This document shows positions 1 to 10,258 of a stretch of DNA of 64,000 bases, in pieces; the stretch's first letter is position 1, and each line of letters opens with the position of its first letter. Source of the stretch: CAIWHR01 sp963726765. GTDB lineage: Bacteria; Pseudomonadota; Gammaproteobacteria; Burkholderiales; Casimicrobiaceae. The stretch is taken from contig CAVSDH010000013.1 of the NCBI GenBank assembly GCA_963726765.1, positions 62,001 to 126,000 of the forward strand, in the 5' to 3' direction. The notes beneath the pieces are model-generated. The model saw only the letters and a program-made list of their open reading frames with translations. It was not told where the DNA came from and searched no databases. Made by a program: the position numbers and the translations under genes.

Positions 1-128
1 TGTGCCAGCATCATCGGAGTTGCAGGGCCGGGCGACAGCACGCTCGAGAAATCGCTTCCGACCGCCGGCGCGGCAGCGGTAAAGGCCAGGGCGCCGGCGA
101 GCGCTAGCAGTGCAAGCAGTGGTTTCAT
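1..128 (-). CDS. amtB: ammonium transporter, N-terminal signal region (partial)
   Basis: Only the first 42 codons are inside the window; the gene runs off its left edge. The visible part is a short basic start (MKPLL) followed by an Ala/Leu-rich segment that reads as a signal peptide or first membrane segment. Many betaproteobacterial AmtB precursors begin this way. The identification rests mainly on position: it lies 11 bases downstream of glnK on the same strand, and glnK-amtB is a near-universal pair in which GlnK plugs the AmtB channel when nitrogen is plentiful. It should be co-transcribed with glnK and the porin gene from the sigma-54 promoter at 1427-1442. The conserved transporter core is not visible here. 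Confidence 0.72.
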   Translation of the reverse strand, partial: MKPLLALLALAGALAFTAAAPAVGSDFSSVLSPGPATPMMLA

Positions 129-139
129 GTCGTATCCCC

Positions 140-478
140 TTAGAGCGCTTGCGCGCCGGTTTCGCCCGTGCGAATGCGCACAACCTGTTCGAGATCGAAA
201 ACGAAGATCTTGCCGTCGCCGATCTTGCCGGTGTTGGCGGCCTTCTCGATGGCCTCGATGACGCGATCGAGGAGGTCGTCGGAGATGGCGGCTTCGATCT
301 TCACCTTGGGCAGGAAATCGACGACGTATTCGGCGCCGCGGTAGAGCTCGGTGTGCCCCTTCTGCCGGCCGAAGCCCTTGACCTCGGTGACGGTGACGCC
401 CTGCACGCCGATGGCGGAGAGAGCCTCGCGGACCTCGTCCAGCTTGAACGGTTTGATGACGGCGGTGACCAGTTTCAT
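140..478 (-). CDS. glnK: PII nitrogen regulatory protein GlnK
   Basis: 112 residues, the standard PII length. It opens MKLVTAVIKPFKLDEVREAL and carries the T-loop GRQKGHTELYRGAEY, with Tyr51 as the site uridylylated by GlnD in this family. The B-loop TGKIGDGKIFV for ATP/2-oxoglutarate binding follows. PII proteins report 2-oxoglutarate and adenylate status; the copy linked to amtB (GlnK) binds and blocks the ammonium channel. It sits between the TorF-like porin gene upstream and amtB downstream, all on the minus strand, so one nitrogen-controlled transcript is likely. The symbol glnK rather than glnB is chosen because of the amtB linkage. Confidence 0.95.
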   Translation of the reverse strand: MKLVTAVIKPFKLDEVREALSAIGVQGVTVTEVKGFGRQKGHTELYRGAEYVVDFLPKVKIEAAISDDLLDRVIEAIEKAANTGKIGDGKIFVFDLEQVVRIRTGETGAQAL

Positions 479-524
479 GATGTCCTCGTGTTGGCGTAGT
501 CGCTCGAACGGCGCGGTTGACGCG

Positions 525-1364
525 TCAGAACGTCTTCTTGACGTAGACGACGCCCGTATCCTTGGCCGTGTTGTACCCGGTCAGGTCGGTGTAGAACCCT
601 TCGTTCGCCGTATTGCCGGTGTAGTAGGCGCCGATCTCCACGCTCTTGAACAGGCCGTCCGGCACCGTGTACGACGCGCCGAGCTTCCAGTCGTTGTAGC
701 TCACCTTTGAATTGCCGCTGCCGTCGTGGTGGACGTCGAGAATCCCGTAGTGGGCGAGCAGCGTGACGCCGGACTCGCCGAACGGATAGGCGGCCGAGAA
801 ATCGAAATACCACGTCCCGTTGGTCTTCTGACCCGTCGGTTCCGCGCCGAAATAGTTCTCGAAGTTGTAGCTCGCTTTCGCGCTCAGCCATTTCCAGCCG
901 ATCGCGCCGTACATCTCGAAGGTGTTGGCGTTGTACGCGCCGGGATTGCGGCGGCCCGGGTAGTAGTAGTAGTAGAGGCCGACGTCGTAGTTCCAGTCTT
1001 CGCTGCCGGGGAAGTTCTGCTTGAACCCGCCGTAGAAGTCCCACTCGAGGCTGGAACGGTTGTACTGGCCGAAGTCCTCGAGCCAGCTGATGTTCGATGC
1101 CCAGGTGCCGAGGTAGAACCCGCTCGTGTGCGCGTAGTCGAATCCGCCTTGAACCGCAGGCTGGCCTGCTGTCTGCGAAATGCCGCGGAAGATGTACTGG
1201 CTGAACAGCCCGACGTTGGCGGTGAGCGTGCTGTCGGGGGCGGGCGCAGGGGGCGGTGCCGCCGCAGCGGGAGCGGCCGGCGTCTGAGCCAGCGCGGCTC
1301 CCGACGCGAGCGCGGCGGCCGCGATCAGCGTGGCAAGGCGGGGCGATCGAGATTTCGAGTGCAT
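525..1364 (-). CDS. TorF-family putative outer-membrane porin
   Basis: 279 residues. A signal peptide ends near residue 26 (ASGAALA then QTP), followed by a Pro/Ala-rich spacer to about residue 43 and a beta-barrel rich in alternating aromatic strands. It ends in VVYVKKTF, with the C-terminal Phe typical of proteins inserted by BAM. The block NVGLFSQYIFRGISQTAG is characteristic of the proteobacterial family called TorF putative porin (TIGR02001). Proteins of this family are often encoded directly ahead of glnK-amtB in betaproteobacteria, as here (46 bases upstream of glnK). With the NtrC/sigma-54 signals upstream, the context suggests uptake of a nitrogenous solute across the outer membrane; the substrate is not known. 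Confidence 0.85.
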   Translation of the reverse strand: MHSKSRSPRLATLIAAAALASGAALAQTPAAPAAAAPPPAPAPDSTLTANVGLFSQYIFRGISQTAGQPAVQGGFDYAHTSGFYLGTWASNISWLEDFGQYNRSSLEWDFYGGFKQNFPGSEDWNYDVGLYYYYYPGRRNPGAYNANTFEMYGAIGWKWLSAKASYNFENYFGAEPTGQKTNGTWYFDFSAAYPFGESGVTLLAHYGILDVHHDGSGNSKVSYNDWKLGASYTVPDGLFKSVEIGAYYTGNTANEGFYTDLTGYNTAKDTGVVYVKKTF

Positions 1365-1426
1365 GGCGATTCCCTTGTTGGGTTGACGAAAGGCGAAACC
1401 AGGAACGGCATTTTCACTGCTCCTTC

Positions 1427-1442
1427 AGCATTTCGTGTGCCA
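1427..1442 (-). promoter_or_regulatory. sigma-54 (RpoN) promoter of the torF-glnK-amtB operon
   Basis: Read on the minus strand the sequence is TGGCACACGAAATGCT. It has the GG (-24) and GC (-12) dinucleotides at the required spacing (TGGCAC, five bases, ATGC; consensus TGGCAC-N5-TTGC). Transcription would start near 1415, about 50 bases ahead of the porin ATG at 1364. The match and the nitrogen-regulation genes downstream support each other. Confidence 0.75.
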
Positions 1443-1517
1443 CTGCAGCAAAATGTTTAATAACAATGAGTTGCATTGATTTTGCGATTTCTCTGGTCGT
1501 CCGACAAGCCGAGCGCC

Positions 1518-1563
1518 GCACCGCATCGGTGCGAAACTCTGAACCAATGCACCCGCATGGAGC
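1518..1563. promoter_or_regulatory. two phased NtrC-like enhancer sites
   Basis: Site 1 (1518-1532) is GCACC-gcatc-GGTGC, a perfect dyad with the five-base spacer of the NtrC consensus. Site 2 (1549-1563) is GCACC-cgcat-GGAGC, one mismatch from the same pattern. Their centres are 31 bp apart, about three helical turns, as in the classical glnA enhancer. They lie roughly 110 and 141 bp upstream of the start predicted from the sigma-54 promoter at 1427-1442, a normal distance for NtrC action by looping. Site 1 is strong and site 2 weaker. Confidence 0.7.
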
Positions 1564-1613
1564 GTGCGTCTCGTCGGAGTTTCCACGGGGGTATCGGGCC
1601 CCTGGCGTTGCGC

Positions 1614-1740
1614 TCGAAAGCGGCGCAGCCGACATCTTTGCTAGACTCGTTTGCACGGTTCGTGCGCCGGTCTCGCGCTGGAGGGGTCCTCATGCTGAGC
1701 AACAAGACATTCGACGATCTGGCCGCGAAGATCGGGCGGG
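1614..1740 (+). repeat. left copy of a ~125-bp imperfect direct repeat (ubiK promoter and start)
   Basis: This stretch, from TCGAAAG to the fifteenth ubiK codon, realigns with 11985-12111 at about three identities in four by eye. The best-conserved core is TTGCTAGACTCGTT (1638 here, 12009 there, with one change). This copy contains the functional ubiK start. It also contains GCACG-GTT-CGTGC (1653-1665), a small dyad weakened in the other copy. The two copies bracket a ~10-kb block lying between ubiK and comM. Confidence 0.7.
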
Positions 1741-1943
1741 CAATCGAAAGCAGCCCGGCGAAAGACATCGAGCAGAACGTGCGGGCGATGCTCTCCTCAG
1801 GGCTCGCGCGGCTCGATCTCGTGCCGAGGGCGGAGTTCGACGTTCAGGCGCAGGTGCTGCTCAGGACGCGCGAGAAGCTGGAAGCGCTCGAGAAACGCCT
1901 GGGGGAACTCGAGGCGCGCATGCCGCCCGCGAAGACCGAGTAG
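1692..1943 (+). CDS. ubiK: ubiquinone biosynthesis accessory factor UbiK (BMFP family)
   Basis: 83 residues, standard for the UbiK/YqiC (BMFP) family. It begins MLSNKTFDDLAAKIGRAI, with an amphipathic first half. The C-terminal half (about residues 50-78, LLRTREKLEALEKRLGELE) is a clear coiled coil used for trimerisation. In E. coli UbiK binds UbiJ and the Ubi complex and supports aerobic ubiquinone synthesis near the membrane. The ATG at 1692 is chosen because conservation starts there and a GGAGGGG ribosome site lies just upstream. It is divergent from the porin-glnK-amtB operon. In relatives comM usually follows directly; here comM is 10 kb away. Confidence 0.9.
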   Translation: MLSNKTFDDLAAKIGRAIESSPAKDIEQNVRAMLSSGLARLDLVPRAEFDVQAQVLLRTREKLEALEKRLGELEARMPPAKTE

Positions 1944-1951
1944 CGTCGGGC

Positions 1952-1969
1952 GCGGCGGCGCGCCGCCGC
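1952..1969. terminator. 18-bp perfect GC palindrome between convergent genes
   Basis: GCGGCGGCG is followed immediately by its exact complement CGCCGCCGC, with a weaker outer arm (CGGGCGC / GGCGCCCG). It lies between the end of ubiK and the end of the convergent gene at 2007. The position suggests a bidirectional transcription barrier. There is no T-tract, so it is not a canonical intrinsic terminator. Confidence 0.35.
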
Positions 1970-2006
1970 ACGGCGCCCGCTCCGCGGGGGGCGACCGACC
2001 CGCGAC

Positions 2007-2417
2007 CTAGAATTTTGCGACGACCACGACGCCCTTGTCGTGCGGCGGGGTCGACACGTAACCGATGGCCCCGTGTGTTCTCCGCACGAACTCCAGGACT
2101 TCGAGGTCAGTCTGCTTCTGGACCGGCGGATTGAGCGCGTCCCTGAACACCCGCTTGGTCCACAGCGTGCTGTAACGGTCCACTGCCATCGCCAGGACCT
2201 TGGACGTGAATTCGGCCTGCGCCGCCTGATTGTCGACGGGCACCAGCCGTGTCGCGCCGTTGAACTCCCGATCGCCGAGGAAGATCTCCCGGATGTCTCC
2301 GGAAGACAATTTCATGTCCGAGTTGGTCACGATGTAGATATCGGCCGCAGACGGGGCCCCGCTGGCGAACGTGGCCGCAGCGAACAGGCAGGCAAACCCA
2401 AGGCGCCTAATGCCCAT
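2007..2417 (-). CDS. small PstS-like periplasmic (phosphate-binding-fold) protein
   Basis: 136 residues with a clear signal peptide cleaved near residue 25 (GAPSAA then DIYIV). The mature part resembles one lobe of PstS-type phosphate-binding proteins, including the family phrase SSGDIREIFLGDREFNGATRLVPVD and a final GAIGYV segment. Full PstS proteins are about 340 residues, so this is a short, single-lobe relative. Such small proteins are common in proteobacteria beside porins and sensor systems and are usually annotated as phosphate ABC substrate-binding-like. The next gene upstream is the porin at 2424-3836, six bases away on the same strand, so the two probably form one unit. No permease or ATPase of a Pst system is nearby, which argues against simple transport. 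Confidence 0.7.
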   Translation of the reverse strand: MGIRRLGFACLFAAATFASGAPSAADIYIVTNSDMKLSSGDIREIFLGDREFNGATRLVPVDNQAAQAEFTSKVLAMAVDRYSTLWTKRVFRDALNPPVQKQTDLEVLEFVRRTHGAIGYVSTPPHDKGVVVVAKF

Positions 2418-2423
2418 GTTGGC

Positions 2424-3836
2424 CTAGAAGCGGATTGCCCACTGCATGATCAGCCGGTTGAAGCTGCTGGATGGAGGCGTGGTCCGGTTGTTGACGTGAT
2501 CGGCTTCGAGCTTGAGCGCGGAGGTCGCCGTCAGCTCGTACCGCAATCCCAGCGCCTGCAGGCTGTAGGAGCGGCCACCGGCCAGCATCGCAAAGTAGTT
2601 GTCCGACTGATTGAGGACCGCCTGTTCGAGTCGGACGTAGGGTGTCCAGCGACCGTAGTGCCGGCCCACCTGCACGAATCCTGCCCAGCTGTTGTAGTTG
2701 CCCGTCGTGACGGCGAGGTCCTGGTTGAAAAAGCGGTAATACTCGGCCTCCAGTTCCCACAGGTCGCCTTCGGTCGCCGCGTACGCCCCCAGGATGTTGA
2801 CGCGGGTCGAGTTGGCGGGCACCGCGTCGTCGCGGACCTCGGCGTGGTAACCGTGCACGCCGACCTTCAATCCCTCCGCGTTGCCGCCGAACAGATAGCC
2901 GATGTTGAAGCCCGCGCTCCACTTGAAGTTCTCGCTGCCGAGATTGTTGGGGTCGAGCACGGTTTCCGTGATCGACGGAGAGTTGCCCGCGATCAGGTCG
3001 TAGGTCAGCTTGTCCTCCCCCATGCGAAATGCGCCGGTGCCCCAGATGCCCACGGTGTGCGCGGGCACCACGCCCCCCTGGTCTTCGAAATCGATGATCC
3101 GCGGACGCAGCACCGACGTCTGAAGCTGCGAGCCGTGATGGAACGCCGTATTCCAATACCCCACGGGAGTATGGAACCGGCCGAGCCACACGGTGGCTTC
3201 GTCGCTGAACGTATATCCGACCTGCATCCGCTCGAGATCGGCCGCAAGCGAGCCGCCGCTGGTGATGTCGTGCTCGAACACGAGCTCGATGACCGACTTC
3301 ACGTTTTCCGAAAGGCGGGGCGTGAGGTAGAAGTCGAGTGAGCCCACCAGGAATCCCCGATTGCCGCCTATCCCGAATTCGCGAATCCCGTTCGCCGAGT
3401 AGCTTCCGCTGGTGAAGCCGATGCCAACGTCGGCAAAGCCTTTGAGGACGGTTGGCGGAAGGCCGATGGCGGATCCGAGGTCCGGGGCCGCCCTGCGGGC
3501 GTGGTCGTGATCCTCCGCGGCGGACATTGCCGCGGGAGCGGCGGCAGGCGCGACGGGAGCGGCCGTGGGCGCTGCTTCCGCGCGCGCGCCGGAGCGCGCT
3601 TCCAGCTCCTTGACCCTCGCCGCGAGTTCATCGATGGTCTTGAGGCTTTGTTCCAGCTTGCGCTCGAGTTCCCGGATCCGGTCGTTGTCCGATTGCGCCT
3701 CGCCGACCGCGGGCACGATGCAGCCGATCGCCACGATGAACGCGGCAATGACTTGCCTTGGCAACGCGGCCGCCCGGTCGGCGACCCCCGGCCACCGGCG
3801 ATTCGTCGTGCCGCTTCGTGTCGACGCGATTGTCAT
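2424..3836 (-). CDS. outer-membrane porin-like protein with N-terminal coiled coil
   Basis: 470 residues from the ATG at 3836, preferred over one 23 codons upstream because GGGAGCG lies just ahead of it. The signal segment is about residues 28-48 (VIAAFIVAIGCIVPAVGEAQ). A coiled coil follows at about 50-82 (RIRELERKLEQSLKTIDELA), then an Ala/Pro-rich linker to about 115. The rest is a beta-barrel ending in MQWAIRF, with terminal Phe. The order coiled coil, linker, barrel resembles trimeric DcaP-type porins. The substrate is not evident. It is co-directional with the PstS-like gene and divergent from the sensor-kinase array, so the three could share one control region. Confidence 0.72.
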   Translation of the reverse strand: MTIASTRSGTTNRRWPGVADRAAALPRQVIAAFIVAIGCIVPAVGEAQSDNDRIRELERKLEQSLKTIDELAARVKELEARSGARAEAAPTAAPVAPAAAPAAMSAAEDHDHARRAAPDLGSAIGLPPTVLKGFADVGIGFTSGSYSANGIREFGIGGNRGFLVGSLDFYLTPRLSENVKSVIELVFEHDITSGGSLAADLERMQVGYTFSDEATVWLGRFHTPVGYWNTAFHHGSQLQTSVLRPRIIDFEDQGGVVPAHTVGIWGTGAFRMGEDKLTYDLIAGNSPSITETVLDPNNLGSENFKWSAGFNIGYLFGGNAEGLKVGVHGYHAEVRDDAVPANSTRVNILGAYAATEGDLWELEAEYYRFFNQDLAVTTGNYNSWAGFVQVGRHYGRWTPYVRLEQAVLNQSDNYFAMLAGGRSYSLQALGLRYELTATSALKLEADHVNNRTTPPSSSFNRLIMQWAIRF

Positions 3837-4948
3837 TGATCGTCGCTCCCGCGATTGAACGTCACGGGCCGCGCTGTGCCGTGCACGGGCCAGGGACTCC
3901 GGCACTGCTCCGCGGCCATGTAATTATTCCGGACGATCGGAAAGCTGTGCGGACTGCGGATACGGGAGCACGGCACATGTGCCGGCGACATGATGTCGTC
4001 GCGTGCCATTGGCGTCATCCGCAAGGGTCATCGATCGACGCGTCAATCGATCGCGTCGATCGTGTCGGGACTGCGCCGGTCCCCGCACGGACGGAATCGG
4101 CATATGACTCTCCCCCTGGTTCAAAGGCGCACGCATCGGAGTCCCCGTCTTCCGAGCCCGTCGTTGCCCGGGGTCCGGAGGCCATCCGGGCTGCTGCACG
4201 AAAGGCGCCATATTAACGCTCGCAATCCTGTCGCGGCACAATTCGCACGTCGGAACACGTGATCGCGCGTTTTCCGGGCGGCACGGCCTCATCGCTTGCC
4301 TTTGGCGTGCCCGCATCCCCACGACAGCGCCCTCGGTCCACGGTGAGCGAAGAAGGCGCGCGTCGGGATGCGAGAGAGAATCGCTCGCCCCGGCGCGTCC
4401 TGCTGCAGCGCAAGACGACGTCCTTTCGCCGGCGTTCGCGGGTCGCGCCGGATCCGCGTGTCGCAGGGGCCGCGGCACGGGCACGCATCGCCGCCGTCGG
4501 TTTGCAGCGCAGCATCCTCGCATGACGACGCCTGCCCTGCGGTCGCGTGCCGGCAAGGCGGCGTCCATCGCGATGGTCGGCAACGACCTCGGCGCGGCAA
4601 TCCGCTCCAGAAGGGCTGGCGGCACCGCCGGAACGTGGGGGACCGGCGCCTGTGGATCGGGCGCCGCCGCGTGGAGATCGACGCGCGCATTCCCGCGGCC
4701 TCGCGGCGCCTGCGCAGTCGCTTGCAAAGTGCGGCGCGTGCTACGCTAAACGCGGAACGCGGCGCGACGCCGAGAATGTGGCCGTCACAAGCACGGCGCA
4801 ACAACAACGAAGTCCTGTGTCGGGGGAACCATGTGCAACCAAGGATCTCGCCCGCATGACCGATGTGCGGCGCCCGACGCTGATCCGTACGCCGCGGCGC
4901 TGGACACCCATCCCGCAATTCGGCGCCCGATCTAGGCGCCGCACATCC
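3837..4948. other. 1.1-kb divergent intergenic region
   Basis: It lies between the minus-strand porin gene and the plus-strand hybrid kinase gene. Open frames here are Arg-rich, lack recognisable domains and look like GC-rich noise. The only structure I can support is the strong inverted repeat at 4032-4062. An alternative kinase start at 4856, preceded by AAGGA, would shorten the gap slightly. The region is long for a promoter and may contain a decayed gene I cannot identify. Confidence 0.5.
4032..4062. repeat. perfect 11-bp inverted repeat
   Basis: CGATCGACGCG (4032-4042) and CGCGTCGATCG (4052-4062) are exact reverse complements around a nine-base loop (TCAATCGAT). It sits in the divergent region between the porin and kinase genes. 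It could be a regulator-binding dyad or a hairpin in a leader; there is no T-tract to make it a terminator. Confidence 0.5.
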
Positions 4949-7807
<2,859 letters not shown>

Positions 7808-7812
7808 ATGCC

Positions 7813-8187
7813 ATGAAGATCCTCTATGTCGAGGACAACGACGACAACATCTACATGCTCGAGCAGCGGCTGCGGCGGGCCGGGTTTGCGGTAGTGATTG
7901 CGCGGGACGGGGCCGAGGGTGTGGCGATGGCAGTCACGGAGCGTCCGGACCTCATTCTCATGGACATCGGCCTGCCCGTCGTCGACGGACTCGAGGCGAC
8001 GCGCCGGCTCAAGGCGGCACCGGAGACGAAGGACATTCCCGTGGTCGCGCTGACGGCGAACGCGATGACGGGCGACCGGGAAAAGGCGATGTCCGCGGGG
8101 TGCGACGATTTCGACACCAAGCCGGTCGACCTGCCGCGCCTGCTCGAGAAGATCCGCGCGCTGGCGCCCGAGGGGCGGCGGTCGTGA
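7813..8187 (+). CDS. single-domain response regulator (CheY/DivK-like receiver)
   Basis: 124 residues, one receiver domain and no output domain. It opens MKILYVEDNDDNIYMLEQRL, has the phosphoacceptor Asp in LILMDIGLPVVDG, the conserved Thr in VVALTANAMTG and the Lys in FDTKPVD. The pattern is that of DivK-type receivers common next to hybrid kinases. It starts five bases after the kinase stop and its TGA overlaps the next ATG (TGATG), so translation of the three genes is coupled. Without an output domain it probably shuttles phosphate or binds a partner, either the upstream hybrid kinase or the phosphatase protein downstream. Confidence 0.9.
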   Translation: MKILYVEDNDDNIYMLEQRLRRAGFAVVIARDGAEGVAMAVTERPDLILMDIGLPVVDGLEATRRLKAAPETKDIPVVALTANAMTGDREKAMSAGCDDFDTKPVDLPRLLEKIRALAPEGRRS

Positions 8188-9878
8188 TGCCTGCGGCGCC
8201 GGCGCTCCTCATCGTCGACGACAACGAGGACAACCGGTACACGCTGACCCGGCGGCTCACGCGCGAGGGATACGGCAACCTCACCACGGCGGTCGACGGC
8301 CGGCAGGCGCTCGAGTTTCTCAGGAAGCAGAAGTTCGACCTCCTCCTCCTCGACATCATGATGCCGGAGCTCAACGGCTACCAGGTGCTCGAGCACCTCA
8401 AAGCCGACCCCTGGCTGCGGGATGTCCCGGTGATCATGATATCGGCGGTCGAGGAGATGGACAGCGTGGTGCGCTGCATCGAGCTCGGGGCGGAGGACTA
8501 TCTGCCGAAGCCCTTCAATTCGACGCTGTTGCGTGCGCGCATCGGCGCCAGTCTCGAAAAGAAGGCGCTCCGCGACGCGGTGCGCTCGAGCCTCGACCGG
8601 CTGGAGCGCGAGCTGGACGCGGCGCGAGTGCTCCAGCTCGGCATGCTTCCCACCACGTTTCCGACGTGGTCGGCGGACAGGCCCGTCGAGGTGTACGCGC
8701 TGGTCGACCCCGCGCGCGAGGTCGGAGGCGACCTGTATGACTTCTTCTACGCGGGAGACGGCATGTTCTGCTTCCTGGTGGGAGACGTCTGCGGCAAAGG
8801 TGCGCCGGCAGCGATGTTCATGGCGCGTACGCGCAGCCTCGTCAGGATGGCGACGGGACTCTGGCGGAATCTTGGCGCCCGGTCCGGCACGCCGGCGGAG
8901 ATCGCCTCGGCGGTGAACCGCGAGCTGTGCCTCGACAACCACGACTGCATGTTCGTCACCCTGTTCCTCGGCATGCTCGACACCCGATCGGGCGCGCTCA
9001 GCTACGTCAACGCAGGGCATCCGCTGCCGCACCTGCTCCGCGCGTCCGGCGCGATCGAGCGGATCGACGGAAAGCCCGAAGTGCCGCTCGGAGTGAGCCA
9101 GGATTTCGAATACCGGAGCAGGTCCGCCGAGATCCGGCCCGGCGACGCCGTCTTCGTGTGCACGGACGGTGTCGCGGAGGCCATGAACGAAGAGGAGGCG
9201 TTCTACACGGACGGGCGCTTGGTGACCGATTTGCAGGCTGCCGTCAGCGTGCCCCCGGCAGGGCTGGTGCGCGCCGTGAAGGAGCGCGTCGATGCGTTCA
9301 CGGGCGCCGCACCCAAGGCCGACGACGTTGCGATGCTCGCGCTCCGCTGGACGCCGGCGCCGCGGCAAGACCCGGAAACACGGGCGCCGACGGTTGCCGC
9401 CGGGACATCGCCGCCACCGCCGAGTGGATCGAAGCAGCAGCGGCTTCCGATTGCGACTAGCCTCACCATCCGCAACGATCTGAACGAGCTGACGCTGTTG
9501 AGCGAGGCGATGAGGCGCATCGGCGCCGAGCGGCGGATTTCGCCCAAGCCGTTGATGCAGCTGCAGGTGGCGCTTGACGAAGTCGTCAGCAACGTGATCA
9601 GGTACGCGTGGCCCGACGGGGGCGTGCACGACATCCACATCCACATCACCGTGCAGGGCGACGAGGTGAAGATCGAGATCGTCGACGACGGCGTGACGTT
9701 CAATCCGCTCGACGCGCCGCCTCCGCCGCGAACGCAGCACGGTGGAGGGCGGCGGTCCGGCGGCGTCGGAATCCACATGACGAAGCAGCTGGTCGACACC
9801 ATCACGTTCGAGCGCGTGGGCAGCTGCAATCACCTGACCATGATCAAGCGGCACGCCATCGATGTTGCGCCACAATGA
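8187..9878 (+). CDS. receiver / PP2C (SpoIIE-type) phosphatase / RsbW-like ATPase fusion
   Basis: 563 residues. The receiver is about residues 5-122, with phosphoacceptor Asp56 in LLLLDIMMPELNG. A coiled-coil linker leads to a SpoIIE/RsbU-type PP2C phosphatase about 165-380, with metal-binding motifs in EVGGDLYDFF, GDVCGKG, FVCTDGVAEA and the late Asp pair APKADDVAML. A Pro/Ser-rich linker is followed by a GHKL ATPase of anti-sigma-kinase type about 430-555, with N-box QVALDEVVSNVIRYAW, a DDG segment and GVGIHMTKQLVD. The family removes phosphate from STAS antagonists while the ATPase phosphorylates them, so both opposing activities are on one chain under phosphorelay control. The STAS gene begins ten bases downstream and is the expected substrate. 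Confidence 0.9.
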   Translation: MPAAPALLIVDDNEDNRYTLTRRLTREGYGNLTTAVDGRQALEFLRKQKFDLLLLDIMMPELNGYQVLEHLKADPWLRDVPVIMISAVEEMDSVVRCIELGAEDYLPKPFNSTLLRARIGASLEKKALRDAVRSSLDRLERELDAARVLQLGMLPTTFPTWSADRPVEVYALVDPAREVGGDLYDFFYAGDGMFCFLVGDVCGKGAPAAMFMARTRSLVRMATGLWRNLGARSGTPAEIASAVNRELCLDNHDCMFVTLFLGMLDTRSGALSYVNAGHPLPHLLRASGAIERIDGKPEVPLGVSQDFEYRSRSAEIRPGDAVFVCTDGVAEAMNEEEAFYTDGRLVTDLQAAVSVPPAGLVRAVKERVDAFTGAAPKADDVAMLALRWTPAPRQDPETRAPTVAAGTSPPPPSGSKQQRLPIATSLTIRNDLNELTLLSEAMRRIGAERRISPKPLMQLQVALDEVVSNVIRYAWPDGGVHDIHIHITVQGDEVKIEIVDDGVTFNPLDAPPPPRTQHGGGRRSGGVGIHMTKQLVDTITFERVGSCNHLTMIKRHAIDVAPQ

Positions 9879-9888
9879 GGAAAGAAGC

Positions 9889-10239
9889 ATGAACGAGATC
9901 TCGCTTGCGATCACCGAACTGCGGTCCGGAAGAGTGTGCATCCTTGCGCTCACCGGGCGCATCGACAGCACGAACGCCGATCGCCTCAGTGGTCGAGTGA
10001 ACAGCCTGCTCGACACCGGCGAGAAATACCTGGTCGTCGATTTCAAGGAAGTTCTCTACCTGACGAGCGCGGCGTTCCGCGTGCTGCTGGTCGCGACGCA
10101 GGCGGCGGAGAGGTGCGCGGCGACGTTCGTCCTGTGCAGCGTGATCGGGCAGGTCCGAGAGCTGTTCGAAATGGGCGGGCTGCTGGAATCGTTCACCATC
10201 CTCGCATCGCGCGACGACGCGCTGGCGCAGGTCGGTTGA
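9889..10239 (+). CDS. STAS-domain anti-sigma-factor antagonist
   Basis: 116 residues, SpoIIAA/RsbV-like. It shows the family core VCILALTGRIDSTNA, the strand YLVVDFKEVLYLTSAAFRVLL and a C-terminal helix. The Ser at position 60 (LTSAAF) sits where antagonists are phosphorylated by their cognate anti-sigma kinase. The Gly after it in the classical DSSGLG loop is replaced by Ala-Ala-Phe, a modest divergence. It lies ten bases after the phosphatase/ATPase gene and 19 bases before the NCS2 permease gene, inside one plus-strand unit. Phosphorylation by the upstream ATPase domain and dephosphorylation by the PP2C domain are inferred. No sigma factor is encoded nearby, so its downstream partner may not be one. 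Confidence 0.88.
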   Translation: MNEISLAITELRSGRVCILALTGRIDSTNADRLSGRVNSLLDTGEKYLVVDFKEVLYLTSAAFRVLLVATQAAERCAATFVLCSVIGQVRELFEMGGLLESFTILASRDDALAQVG

Positions 10240-10258
10240 CCGGGCCGGGGCGCGCGCG

